Positions 25,324 through 32,860 of a stretch of 38,356 bases of DNA are shown piece after piece. This stretch comes from Chloroflexota bacterium (GTDB lineage Bacteria; Chloroflexota; Dehalococcoidia; Lucifugimonadales; Australimonadaceae), in contig JAPOOH010000387.1 in the NCBI GenBank assembly GCA_026713505.1, positions 1 through 38,356 of the forward strand. The letters run 5' to 3'. The position numbers and the translations under genes were made by a program. Numbering within the stretch: position 1 is the first letter of the stretch; every line of letters starts with the position of its first letter. The notes under the pieces were generated by a model that saw only the letters and a list, made by a program, of their open reading frames with translations, was not told the origin of the DNA and did no database searches.

Positions 25324-26997
25324 ATGAGTCTCCGTCCACGCCGACCCACCTCAGAAGACGACGCGGCACGCGGCACGCGGATGCCGCCGGGCATTCGGGG
25401 GCCACTCGCATACGTGGGCACCTTGCGAGGGGCTTTGGTGACCGTTGGCATCTTCGCGTCAGCGGTCGGTCTCGCGACTGCCGCCGTGTTGCCCGAGTTG
25501 AGAAGCCTTGGGCTGGGGATATTCGCAAGCGGCGCCGCTGCTTTGACTTTCCTTGCCATGGCCACATTGATGCGGCCATATCACAGGGTGGCGCGCCGTA
25601 CACAGCGGTACGAGCTCGCGTCGCTCGTGTCGGTGCTGGCGCTCACGGGAATAGTGGCGCTCTTCAACTACGTCATCGTGCAGAGCGACGTGGTCGCGGA
25701 CCTGACCGCAAGCGAACAGTACACCCTGGCCCCGCAAACACTGGACACCCTCACGGAACGGCTTGACGCTCCCGTAGAGGCGACCGCGTTCATCGTCGAC
25801 GACTCCAATGCGGTGACACCCCTCGAAGCGCTGATAGCTGAGAGAATGGTGGACTACCTGCGTGAGTTCGAACGAAGGTCGGGCGGGCGATTCTCCTACC
25901 AGGTCATAGACCCGGAACGATTCCCGGACATCGCGTACAGCAAGGAAGTCACGCAGTGGCCCTCGGTGGTGTTCGAAAATGCCAATGCAGGGACGCGCCA
26001 GAAGGTCGTGGCCACCTCCAACCCCGAGCAGGAATTCCTTACCGCTCTTCTGGTAGTCCTGGGGCTCAGCCAGAAGTCCATCTATGTATTGGACGGCTAC
26101 TCATCGTGGGACCTGACCGATCAGAACGACCCTGATGCCCCACAGACGTTGGGTTTCGCGCTCCGAGGTCTGGAAGGCGATAGCTACAACGTGGGGGTCC
26201 TGAACCTCATTGAGGACCCTCGCATCCCCGACGATGCATCGCTGATCATCGCCGCTGCGCCGGACCATGAATTGGGGATCGAAGACGGCACGGCGCTGAA
26301 CGCCTACCTGGAAGGAGGAGGCAGATTGCTCGCGCTTTTGCAACCGGATCTCCCTGGTTCATGGCGCGCGCTGATCGCACGATGGGGCATCGACGCCCTG
26401 GAGGGTTACGTCATTGACCCCGACAGCCACGTCGCCGGCTCCGAGTGGGTGCCGCTCGTGGGGAACGAGGGGTACGCGTCCACCGAGGTTACTTCTGAGG
26501 CGAGCACCACTTTCTTCCCCAGCCTCGCCCCACTCTGGGTGGTCCGCGCGCCGGAGGATATGCCCACTCTGGTGGACCTGAAACCCATAGCTCTCACCTC
26601 GGAGAACAGCTTCGCGTCCGACAGAATCGAGCGCGTACGGAGGCTGTCCACCGACCTCGGCGGCCCGTTCATGGTGGGAGTTATCGCCCGCGTGCGCGGG
26701 CCGGTGGACCGGCCTGTCCCTGCATCCGCGCCAGTCACCACCGTTGGCGTGTTCGGCGATGCTGACTTCGTCTCCAACCGCTACTTCTACGCTTTTTCCA
26801 ACAGCGACCTGTTCCTGAATACTGTCAACCACATAGCCGGAGATGACGCACTGGTCTCGATACGGCCCAAGCCAACGGTGTTTCGAGAGATGGCCATGAC
26901 TCCTCGCGAGTTGGAAATCGTTCGCTATATCGGCTGGTTCCTGCTCCCGCTTCTGGTCGCGCTCTTTGGTTCTGCCGTGTGGTGGGTGCGGCGCTAG
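25324..26997 (+). CDS. gldG: GldG-like ABC transporter auxiliary protein
   Basis: This 557-residue membrane-anchored protein has three N-terminal helices (about 36-57, 62-83 and 98-118), a large extracytoplasmic domain with the GldG/ABC_transp_aux pattern, and a C-terminal helix near 534-553 followed by WWVRR. The start of the outer domain, VADLTASEQYTLAPQTLDTL, matches the family hallmark. The fused N-terminal helices may supply a second permease half (inference). An in-frame ATG at residue 20 is an alternative start. It follows the permease by 9 bases and is followed after 4 bases by the DUF4340-like gene, the gene order common to these exporters. Confidence 0.88.
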   Translation: MSLRPRRPTSEDDAARGTRMPPGIRGPLAYVGTLRGALVTVGIFASAVGLATAAVLPELRSLGLGIFASGAAALTFLAMATLMRPYHRVARRTQRYELASLVSVLALTGIVALFNYVIVQSDVVADLTASEQYTLAPQTLDTLTERLDAPVEATAFIVDDSNAVTPLEALIAERMVDYLREFERRSGGRFSYQVIDPERFPDIAYSKEVTQWPSVVFENANAGTRQKVVATSNPEQEFLTALLVVLGLSQKSIYVLDGYSSWDLTDQNDPDAPQTLGFALRGLEGDSYNVGVLNLIEDPRIPDDASLIIAAAPDHELGIEDGTALNAYLEGGGRLLALLQPDLPGSWRALIARWGIDALEGYVIDPDSHVAGSEWVPLVGNEGYASTEVTSEASTTFFPSLAPLWVVRAPEDMPTLVDLKPIALTSENSFASDRIERVRRLSTDLGGPFMVGVIARVRGPVDRPVPASAPVTTVGVFGDADFVSNRYFYAFSNSDLFLNTVNHIAGDDALVSIRPKPTVFREMAMTPRELEIVRYIGWFLLPLLVALFGSAVWWVRR

Positions 26998-27001
26998 CGG
27001 C

Positions 27002-27521
27002 ATGGCCAGGAGCGCGATCTCACTGCTGATCGGACTGGCCGTAATAGGTGCGTACGTGCTCGCACAGGTGCTGAACGAGGACCCGCTACCGGTCCCCACA
27101 GAGACATTCATCTACTCCATCAATGAAAGAGACATCACCAGCGTGGAGATCACCCACAACGGGGATACGCGGCGATTCGAATGGGACGAGAGATCAGGTG
27201 AATGGGTGTTCGACGATGTAGAACGCTCGCCGGTGGCGCAGGACCGATGGGGTGGCATCCCGCTCCTGCTCTCCGGGCCTCGTGTGCAGCGCGTGCTCTC
27301 CGTAGACCAGGCGGACCTTTGGCGCTACGGGCTCGACGAACCTCTGACATCGATCAGGCTTGGCTTGTCGGACGGGCTGCGGCTCACAGTCCATGTCGGC
27401 ATACCCTCTCCTGACGGCGAGAACGATTACGTCGTGAGGGAAGGCTCACCGCAGATCGTCCTCGTCGATCGGAGCTGGCACGAGGTATTGGCCAGGCTCG
27501 TAACCGCCCCGCCGTTCGCGT

Positions 27522-27532
<11 letters not shown>
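27002..27532 (+). CDS. Short DUF4340-like membrane-anchored protein
   Basis: This 176-residue protein has one N-terminal transmembrane segment (about 4-23) and an outer domain. That domain contains the DUF4340 pattern: a strand of the type DITSVEITHNGDTRRFEW, then SGEWVF, and later a VRE-x-SPQIVLVDRSW strand. Standard DUF4340 proteins are about 300-450 residues, so this is a one-repeat, short form. The start at 27002 is chosen because it lies 4 bases after the GldG stop; an upstream extension inside gldG is unlikely. It closes the Gld-like operon. Its stop overlaps the stop of the convergent dppF gene by 11 bases. The function is unknown; it likely acts with the GldG-like protein. Confidence 0.8.
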
Positions 27533-28544
<1,012 letters not shown>

Positions 28545-28556
28545 GTTGTCTCCTCT

Positions 28557-29552
28557 TCAACAGCTGTGGGAAGACACCGGCGGCAGCTGATCGCTCACCC
28601 AACACGCTGAGGAGTGCCCGTCGCCGGCATCGACCAGGGGAGGAATGTCCGCGCTGCAACGTTCGATAGCGAACGGACAGCGCGGACGGAAGGAACATCC
28701 CCCAGGGAGGTTGCTCAGATCGGGGGGCTGTCCCTCTATCGGCTGCAGTTTGGCGGTGCGCGCCTGGTCAGGGCGCGGGACGGAGTTCATCAGCCCTCGC
28801 GTGTAGGGATGCCTGGGATCGATGTAGACCTGCTCCGCCGTTCCGCCTTCCACCACGCGTCCCGCATACATGATGTTCACAGAGTCCGCATATCGCGCAA
28901 CCACGCCCAGGTTGTGCGTGATGATGATGAGCGCCATACCGAACTCAAGGGTCAGGTTTTTCATGAGTTCGAGTATCTGGGCCTGTATCGTTACGTCCAG
29001 GGCCGTGGTGGGCTCATCAGCGATCACCACCTTCGGTTGGCAGGAGAGCGCGAGTGCAAGCATCACCCTCTGGCGCATTCCGCCACTGAGATGATGTGGG
29101 TATTGACTGAATCGCCGTTCCGCATCCGTGATCTCCACCAACTCCAACAGTTCGATCACCCTGGCCTTCGCCTGCCGCCCGTTCATGCCCATGTGCAATT
29201 CGAGGATCTCAGAGAGCTGCCGCCCCACCGTCAACAGTGGGTTGAGGGATGTCATGGGCTCTTGGAAGACCATGGATATCTGCTTGCCTCGGACCTGGCG
29301 CATCTCCGAGTTAGAAAGCTTAAGCAGGTTGGTTCCATTGAAGAGCACCTGGCCGCTGCGCACTCTGCCCGCCGACGATAGAAGGCCCATGATGGAAAGT
29401 GCGCTCACGCTCTTGCCACAGCCGGACTCGCCAACGATCGCAAGCGTTTCGCCCAGATCAACTCCGTAAGACACACCGTCTACAGCTCTCACGATGCCTG
29501 AATCGGTCGTGAACTCGACGTGTAGGTCGTCAACCTCCAGCAAGCGCACCAT
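28557..29552 (-). CDS. dppD: Oligopeptide-type ABC transporter ATPase (DppD/OppD)
   Basis: This 331-residue ATPase has Walker A GESGCGKS, signature LSGGMRQRVMLALAL, Walker B VVIADEPTTALD and the C-terminal Cys motif GCSFRPRCPF...C...SACW. DppD and DppF form the ATPase heterodimer of an oligopeptide-type importer. Three in-frame ATGs are near the start; 29552 is preferred because AAGGA lies 6 bases upstream and the family begins MVRLLEVDDL. 29558 and 29600 are alternatives. It follows the foldase gene after 50 bases and is very close to dppF. Confidence 0.94.
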   Translation of the reverse strand: MVRLLEVDDLHVEFTTDSGIVRAVDGVSYGVDLGETLAIVGESGCGKSVSALSIMGLLSSAGRVRSGQVLFNGTNLLKLSNSEMRQVRGKQISMVFQEPMTSLNPLLTVGRQLSEILELHMGMNGRQAKARVIELLELVEITDAERRFSQYPHHLSGGMRQRVMLALALSCQPKVVIADEPTTALDVTIQAQILELMKNLTLEFGMALIIITHNLGVVARYADSVNIMYAGRVVEGGTAEQVYIDPRHPYTRGLMNSVPRPDQARTAKLQPIEGQPPDLSNLPGGCSFRPRCPFAIERCSADIPPLVDAGDGHSSACWVSDQLPPVSSHSC

Positions 29553-29602
29553 CGGCATTCCTTTCTCCCTGGGTAGGCGGCAGCGAAAGGGCTCGAGCAA
29601 CT

Positions 29603-30730
29603 CTACTCGGTTGAGGCCGGTAGATTATCCCTCACATGGTCAACAACCCACCGGTAGTCCTCGGAGTCGAAACTGAGTTCCACGCTCTGCCGGTCCCATT
29701 CTTCGTCTATCCACGCCTGGAGTGCCCGACCCCTCAGTTGCTCGACCATCTTTTCGTTTTCGATCTCACGAACTGCCGGGCTGCTGATGATGCCGATCAG
29801 GTATGTGCCCGTCCGGAGGTAGACCGGGCCCAGCAATTCGCCCGGCCCGGCGCCCTCGTCGAAGAGGTATTGGTCGAGCCGGGGGAATGCACCACGAGGC
29901 ACCCATCCAACGTAACCGGGTCGACCAGGGCTTGTGAAGAACACGTCCGAGTTCAGCGAAGCGGCCACGCTCTCGAACGGCTCTCCGGCCTCGAGGAGAG
30001 CGAGTACACTCCCTACTTCCTCAAAGTCCGGAGGCAGGACGATCCAGGCAATCTCAACCTGTTCGGCCACCCTGGCAATGCGGTTCCCAAGTTCATTCCT
30101 CATCCCCTCGCGCAGTATCTGGACTCGCACGAGGTCGCGATACTCGTCGTCGCTTATCCGTCCCCTGGTCAGGAACCTGTTGTACTCCTCCTGGAACTCC
30201 TGCTCTATCCGCTCGTCGTTCGCATCAGCCGTGGTGTAGCCCGCCACGAATCTCCGACGAAGAGCGTCGTCCACGTCGTAATCGGAGATCCGGGTGCCGA
30301 ACCGCGCGGCAGCATGCCGTATCAGTTCGTCTTCCAACATGGTGCGAAGCACGTCCAGGGGATTGCCGCCAACCGTGGGTGTGCCTGTCTCCGCAAGATT
30401 GAGGCGGGCTACTGCCTGCATGCGGTCTGCCACGTCGCCGATCGTCAAGGCCGGCTCTCCGCCGATCCGTCCCACCCACACTTGCGTGGGTTGTATGTAG
30501 ACGCGGTAGTAGGAAACGGCTGGAACAACAACAATCGCAAGCAACAACGCCAGCACCAGCAGACCTACCCAATGGCGGCTGGGCGGGCGCGAGACGTCAG
30601 AGGATCCGAAGCGACGGCGCGCCGAGGCACGTCCTCCCGGTTGCCGCGGTAAGACGACCTCCTCCCGCGAAGCGCTCGAACCTACCGCCCGAGACACGTA
30701 ACGTCGGACCGCTGCTCCCAGGTGAATCAT
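29603..30730 (-). CDS. Membrane-anchored SurA/parvulin-like peptidyl-prolyl isomerase
   Basis: This 375-residue protein has a basic N-terminus, one membrane helix at about 54-74 and an outer part resembling SurA/PrsA foldases. The N-terminal chaperone-like helices (DVLRTMLEDELIRHAAARFG) are followed by a PPIC/parvulin-like domain at about 220-330 (GYVGWVPRGAFPRLDQYLF, then YLIGIISS). It would help proteins fold outside the cytoplasmic membrane, including perhaps the neighbouring lipoproteins. Whether isomerase activity remains is not clear. The start at 30730 sits right behind GGGGCGAGGG, and the family N-terminus is variable, so it is less certain. The tRNA gene lies 111 bases upstream on the same strand. 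Confidence 0.8.
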   Translation of the reverse strand: MIHLGAAVRRYVSRAVGSSASREEVVLPRQPGGRASARRRFGSSDVSRPPSRHWVGLLVLALLLAIVVVPAVSYYRVYIQPTQVWVGRIGGEPALTIGDVADRMQAVARLNLAETGTPTVGGNPLDVLRTMLEDELIRHAAARFGTRISDYDVDDALRRRFVAGYTTADANDERIEQEFQEEYNRFLTRGRISDDEYRDLVRVQILREGMRNELGNRIARVAEQVEIAWIVLPPDFEEVGSVLALLEAGEPFESVAASLNSDVFFTSPGRPGYVGWVPRGAFPRLDQYLFDEGAGPGELLGPVYLRTGTYLIGIISSPAVREIENEKMVEQLRGRALQAWIDEEWDRQSVELSFDSEDYRWVVDHVRDNLPASTE

Positions 30731-30840
30731 TCCCTCGCCCCAGGCCGATGGACGCGCAAGTTCGAGTCACGTGACGCGCTCCGTCTCAGTTGGCATCGTG
30801 GAGGTCGCCCTGCAACTGGGAGCGTGTGAATCGGTACACG

Positions 30841-30915
30841 TGGCACCCCCGGGGAGACTCGAACTCCCGCCACCGGCTCCGGAGGCCGGTGCTCTATCCA
30901 CTGAGCTACGGGGGC
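30841..30915 (-). tRNA. tRNA-Arg, anticodon CCG
   Basis: On the minus strand the cloverleaf folds fully. The acceptor stem is GCCCCCG paired with CGGGGGT, giving a G1-U72 wobble as the first pair. The D-arm is GCTC/GAGC, the anticodon stem CCGGC/GCCGG with loop CTCCGGA (anticodon CCG), the variable loop 4 bases, and the T-arm GGGAG/CTCCC with loop TTCGAGT. The discriminator base is G and the CCA end is encoded. It reads the CGG arginine codon, frequent in this GC-rich genome. Confidence 0.97.
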
Positions 30916-30923
30916 ATGCGCTC

Positions 30924-30951
30924 AGTATAGCGTACATGGGGAACGTCTGAA
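30924..30951 (-). promoter_or_regulatory. Predicted promoter of the tRNA-Arg gene
   Basis: On the minus strand TTCAGA (30951-30946, four of six) stands 16 bases before TATACT (30929-30924, five of six). The start would fall a few bases before the mature tRNA 5' end at 30915, giving a very short leader. This placement fits a stable-RNA promoter. Confidence 0.5.
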
Positions 30952-31149
30952 CTCATCGGACGTCTACTCCAACGCTCGCCGAACTTCATCCAGTTTGAGG
31001 AGCCCTCCACCGTGCGTACACAAGGCATTGTCAGCAACGTTGGCGTATCGCTCGATGGGGCGTGATGGTGTATGCTTACACGGAGCGCTCCGAGAGAGCG
31101 CCGGAATCAGCCATGCACCGAAGCGGCTGTACAAGCGCGTCGAAAACTA
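30952..31149. other. Intergenic DNA between tRNA-Arg and the collagen-like lipoprotein gene
   Basis: The full gap between the tRNA (ends 30915) and the lipoprotein ATG (31278) is 362 bases. Its edges hold the tRNA promoter and the lipoprotein promoter. The centre listed here shows no convincing gene, repeat or hairpin. An open frame from 31062 joins the lipoprotein frame but crosses the promoter and has no family match, so it is treated as untranslated. Confidence 0.5.
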
Positions 31150-31178
31150 TTGACCTGCGTTTGCCGCCTCACTATGAT
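31150..31178 (+). promoter_or_regulatory. Strong predicted sigma70 promoter of the collagen-like lipoprotein gene
   Basis: TTGACC (31150-31155, five of six) is followed by exactly 17 bases and TATGAT (31173-31178, five of six). Transcription would begin near 31185, about 93 bases before the ATG at 31278. This is among the best promoter matches in the window and argues for strong, independent expression. Confidence 0.7.
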
Positions 31179-31277
31179 TCATGGCGATTGTTCGTAAAGG
31201 ACTTGATGGTGGTGGGCTTCACAGGAGAGAAGCTGACCTCCAGATGGCCACCTCGTACGATTTGGAAAGGGGGTTCG

Positions 31278-31820
31278 ATGAACCGCTTCAGCCTCAAGAG
31301 CATGTCCCTGGTACTCCTCGTGGCAATCTTCGGTCTGGTGTTGGCCGCATGCACGGGTCCTGATGGCCCCGCTGGCCCCGCTGGCGCTGCTGGCGCTGCT
31401 GGCCCTGCTGGCCCACAAGGCCCTGCCGGTGCAGACGGTGCAGACGGTGCAGACGGTGCCGCTGGTGCGGATGGTAGCCCCGGTGCTCCCGGTGCTCCCG
31501 GTGCTCCCGGTATTCCCGGCGTCCCGGGCGTTGACGGCGACTCGTCCACTGCGGGCGTTGAGCTTATGCGCAACAACTTCTCGGCTGACCTGCCAGTCAG
31601 CACGACTGCCGTGCTAACCGGCTTCGAGCCCGGCGAGAACGTCGAAGTAACCCTTATGGCCGGCGACGGCAGTTCGACATCGCTTGGTTCAGCAACCGCG
31701 AATGACGGTGGAATAGCGGACGTCGATGTCAGGCACGACGGCTTGGCCGCAGGCACGTACGCGGTCGAGGCTGTCGGCGACGGCGGTGGCAAGGCCAGCG
31801 CCGCGATCTTCGTCAAGTAA
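31278..31820 (+). CDS. Collagen-like (Gly-X-Y) surface lipoprotein
   Basis: This 180-residue protein begins with a lipoprotein signal peptide (MNRFSLKSMSLVLLVAIFGL) and lipobox LAAC, lipidated on Cys25. Residues 27-86 are 20 perfect Gly-X-Y triplets with many Pro, Ala and Asp residues, as in bacterial collagen-like proteins that fold as triple helices. The last 90 residues look like a small beta-sandwich (FEPGENVEVTLM, then GTYAVEAVGDGGG). It is likely a lipid-anchored trimeric stalk with a C-terminal head outside the cell (inference). GGAAAGG lies upstream of the ATG. A strong promoter and a long hairpin surround it, so it is a single-gene transcript. No adhesion domain is recognised. Confidence 0.85.
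   Translation: MNRFSLKSMSLVLLVAIFGLVLAACTGPDGPAGPAGAAGAAGPAGPQGPAGADGADGADGAAGADGSPGAPGAPGAPGIPGVPGVDGDSSTAGVELMRNNFSADLPVSTTAVLTGFEPGENVEVTLMAGDGSSTSLGSATANDGGIADVDVRHDGLAAGTYAVEAVGDGGGKASAAIFVK
31356..31535 (+). repeat. Tandem Gly-X-Y coding repeat, with 9-bp DNA repeats
   Basis: These 180 bases encode 20 Gly-X-Y triplets. Within them GGTGCAGAC occurs three times in a row (31428-31454) and GGTGCTCCC three times in a row (31482-31508), followed by one variant copy. The 9-bp unit keeps the reading frame when copies are gained or lost, so stalk length could vary between strains. Confidence 0.85.
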
Positions 31821-31838
31821 CCCCCCCAACCAGCAGGT

Positions 31839-31883
31839 ACAACAAGAAGAGGCCCGGATACGTCCGAGGCCTCTTCTTGTTGT
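31839..31883 (+). terminator. Long perfect hairpin after the collagen-like gene
   Basis: A 16-base arm, ACAACAAGAAGAGGCC (31839-31854), pairs perfectly with GGCCTCTTCTTGTTGT (31868-31883). The 13-base centre contains its own short CGGA/TCCG stem. The hairpin begins 19 bases after the stop codon. It has no separate T-run, though the right arm is itself T-rich. A terminator or transcript-protecting stem is likely. Confidence 0.75.
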
Positions 31884-31960
31884 GCCCGGAACAGGCCACT
31901 CAGGAAGGCCAGTCTCTGGCGTTGCGGCGGGTGCCAGCGAAGCTCCGAAGCTATGACTGC

Positions 31961-31978
31961 TCCTGGAACGCTCCAGGA
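31961..31978 (-). terminator. Small hairpin downstream of crcB
   Basis: TCCTGGA (31961-31967) and TCCAGGA (31972-31978) form a perfect 7-bp stem with a 4-base loop. It is 30 bases past the crcB stop, so it may end the leftward rplI-dnaB-crcB operon. No T-run follows on the minus strand. Confidence 0.3.
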
Positions 31979-32007
31979 AGACGGCGGCGGCGATCCCCGG
32001 ACAAGTC

Positions 32008-32385
32008 CTACAAGACTCGAGCGGCTGCATAGCCGACTGCGACAGCGGCGAGGCCGAGAGCGACGGTGAGGAGGACGTTCGCGGCGGCGGAGAGGTACGC
32101 GGCGTTGCGCAGGAGGGTAAGGGTGTCGTTGGTTATAGCGGAGAAGGTGGTGAACCCGCCGAGCACGCCGACGAACAGGAAGAGCCGCGCACCCGGTCCG
32201 AAGAGCTGGCGCGTCTCCGCGAGTCCCGCGAGGACGCCGATGAGCAGCGAGCCAACCACGTTGACGGTAAGCACTCCCCAGGGGAAAGACGGCTGGCCGG
32301 CAAGGCGCGACACGCCGAGGATGACGCCGTAGCGTGTCGCAGCCCCGATGAAGCCGCCCATGCCGACGAGGAGAAGGTCAGTCAT
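32008..32385 (-). CDS. crcB: CrcB/FluC-type fluoride ion channel
   Basis: This 125-residue membrane protein has four transmembrane segments and the family hallmarks GGFIGAATRY (10-19), the conserved Asn42 in VNVVGS, and GGFTTFSAITND (76-87) around the pore Phe residues. FluC proteins form dual-topology dimers that export fluoride. The ATG at 32385 overlaps the end of the upstream HIT gene by 8 bases, so it is translated with that operon. No room exists upstream for a fluoride riboswitch. The start fits the usual family length of about 125 residues. Confidence 0.93.
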   Translation of the reverse strand: MTDLLLVGMGGFIGAATRYGVILGVSRLAGQPSFPWGVLTVNVVGSLLIGVLAGLAETRQLFGPGARLFLFVGVLGGFTTFSAITNDTLTLLRNAAYLSAAANVLLTVALGLAAVAVGYAAARVL

Positions 32386-32860
32386 GGCCGCGGGGCTGGG
32401 TCCTGCGGAACGTGAGCGGATCGTGCTGCTCGCTGCCGTAGAAACGGAGCCAGAAGTCGCTCTTGCCGGGGAAGTCCATGTAGAGGCCGAGGTGCGCCCC
32501 CCCGAGGACGTGGAGGTGGCCGTGCGGCTGAGACTGCATCGCGTCAACACCGAAGTTGGAGACGATGCGGAATCCGCTGGGCGCATCGGACTCGCCGAGT
32601 TGCACGGCGAGTTGAGCCGCGCGGGGGAAGAGTGTCGAGTGCCAGAACTCGCGCTGGCTCATGTGCATGACGGGCGCGACGAGATACATGATCGGCGCCC
32701 AGTCCAATGCGTTTTCGAATGCGATGAGCTCGTCATCCTGGTAGCGGATGCGCCGGGGGAGTGCGCCCGAGGCGATGCCGCAGAAGGCACACTCGCCGGT
32801 TGTGTCGTTGGAGTACGCCGCGTCCGCGCGCGCGGCGCTGGCGTCGCCAGCCTCAGACAT
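32378..32860 (-). CDS. HIT family hydrolase/nucleotidyltransferase-type protein
   Basis: This 160-residue protein contains the histidine-triad motif HGHLH (113-117), whose middle His would carry the nucleotidyl intermediate. An N-terminal Cys pair (Cys24 and Cys27, CAFC) probably binds zinc, as in many bacterial HIT proteins. The segment DDELIAFENALDWAPIMYLVAPVMH is the usual early strand pattern. Likely substrates are dinucleotides or nucleoside phosphoramidates; the specific one is not visible. The ATG at 32860 overlaps the stop of the tandem ATPase gene by 8 bases, and its own stop overlaps crcB. Confidence 0.88.
   Translation of the reverse strand: MSEAGDASAARADAAYSNDTTGECAFCGIASGALPRRIRYQDDELIAFENALDWAPIMYLVAPVMHMSQREFWHSTLFPRAAQLAVQLGESDAPSGFRIVSNFGVDAMQSQPHGHLHVLGGAHLGLYMDFPGKSDFWLRFYGSEQHDPLTFRRTQPRGHD

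Noticed and set aside
31062..31277. N-terminal extension of the collagen-like protein in the same frame
   Set aside because: It would include the near-consensus promoter and place the lipoprotein signal peptide inside the protein; the ATG at 31278 has its own ribosome site.
31428..31517. Short direct repeats as a possible CRISPR array
   Set aside because: The units are 9 bp, contiguous without spacers, and encode Gly-X-Y triplets in frame.
31172..31816. Minus-strand Pro/Ser/Ala-rich frame opposite the collagen-like gene
   Set aside because: It is the reverse complement of the Gly-X-Y repeat, which always gives Pro/Ala-rich antisense; the sense strand has the signal peptide, promoter and hairpin.
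32008..32385. Fluoride riboswitch before crcB
   Set aside because: crcB starts inside the end of the HIT gene, leaving no untranslated leader for a riboswitch.
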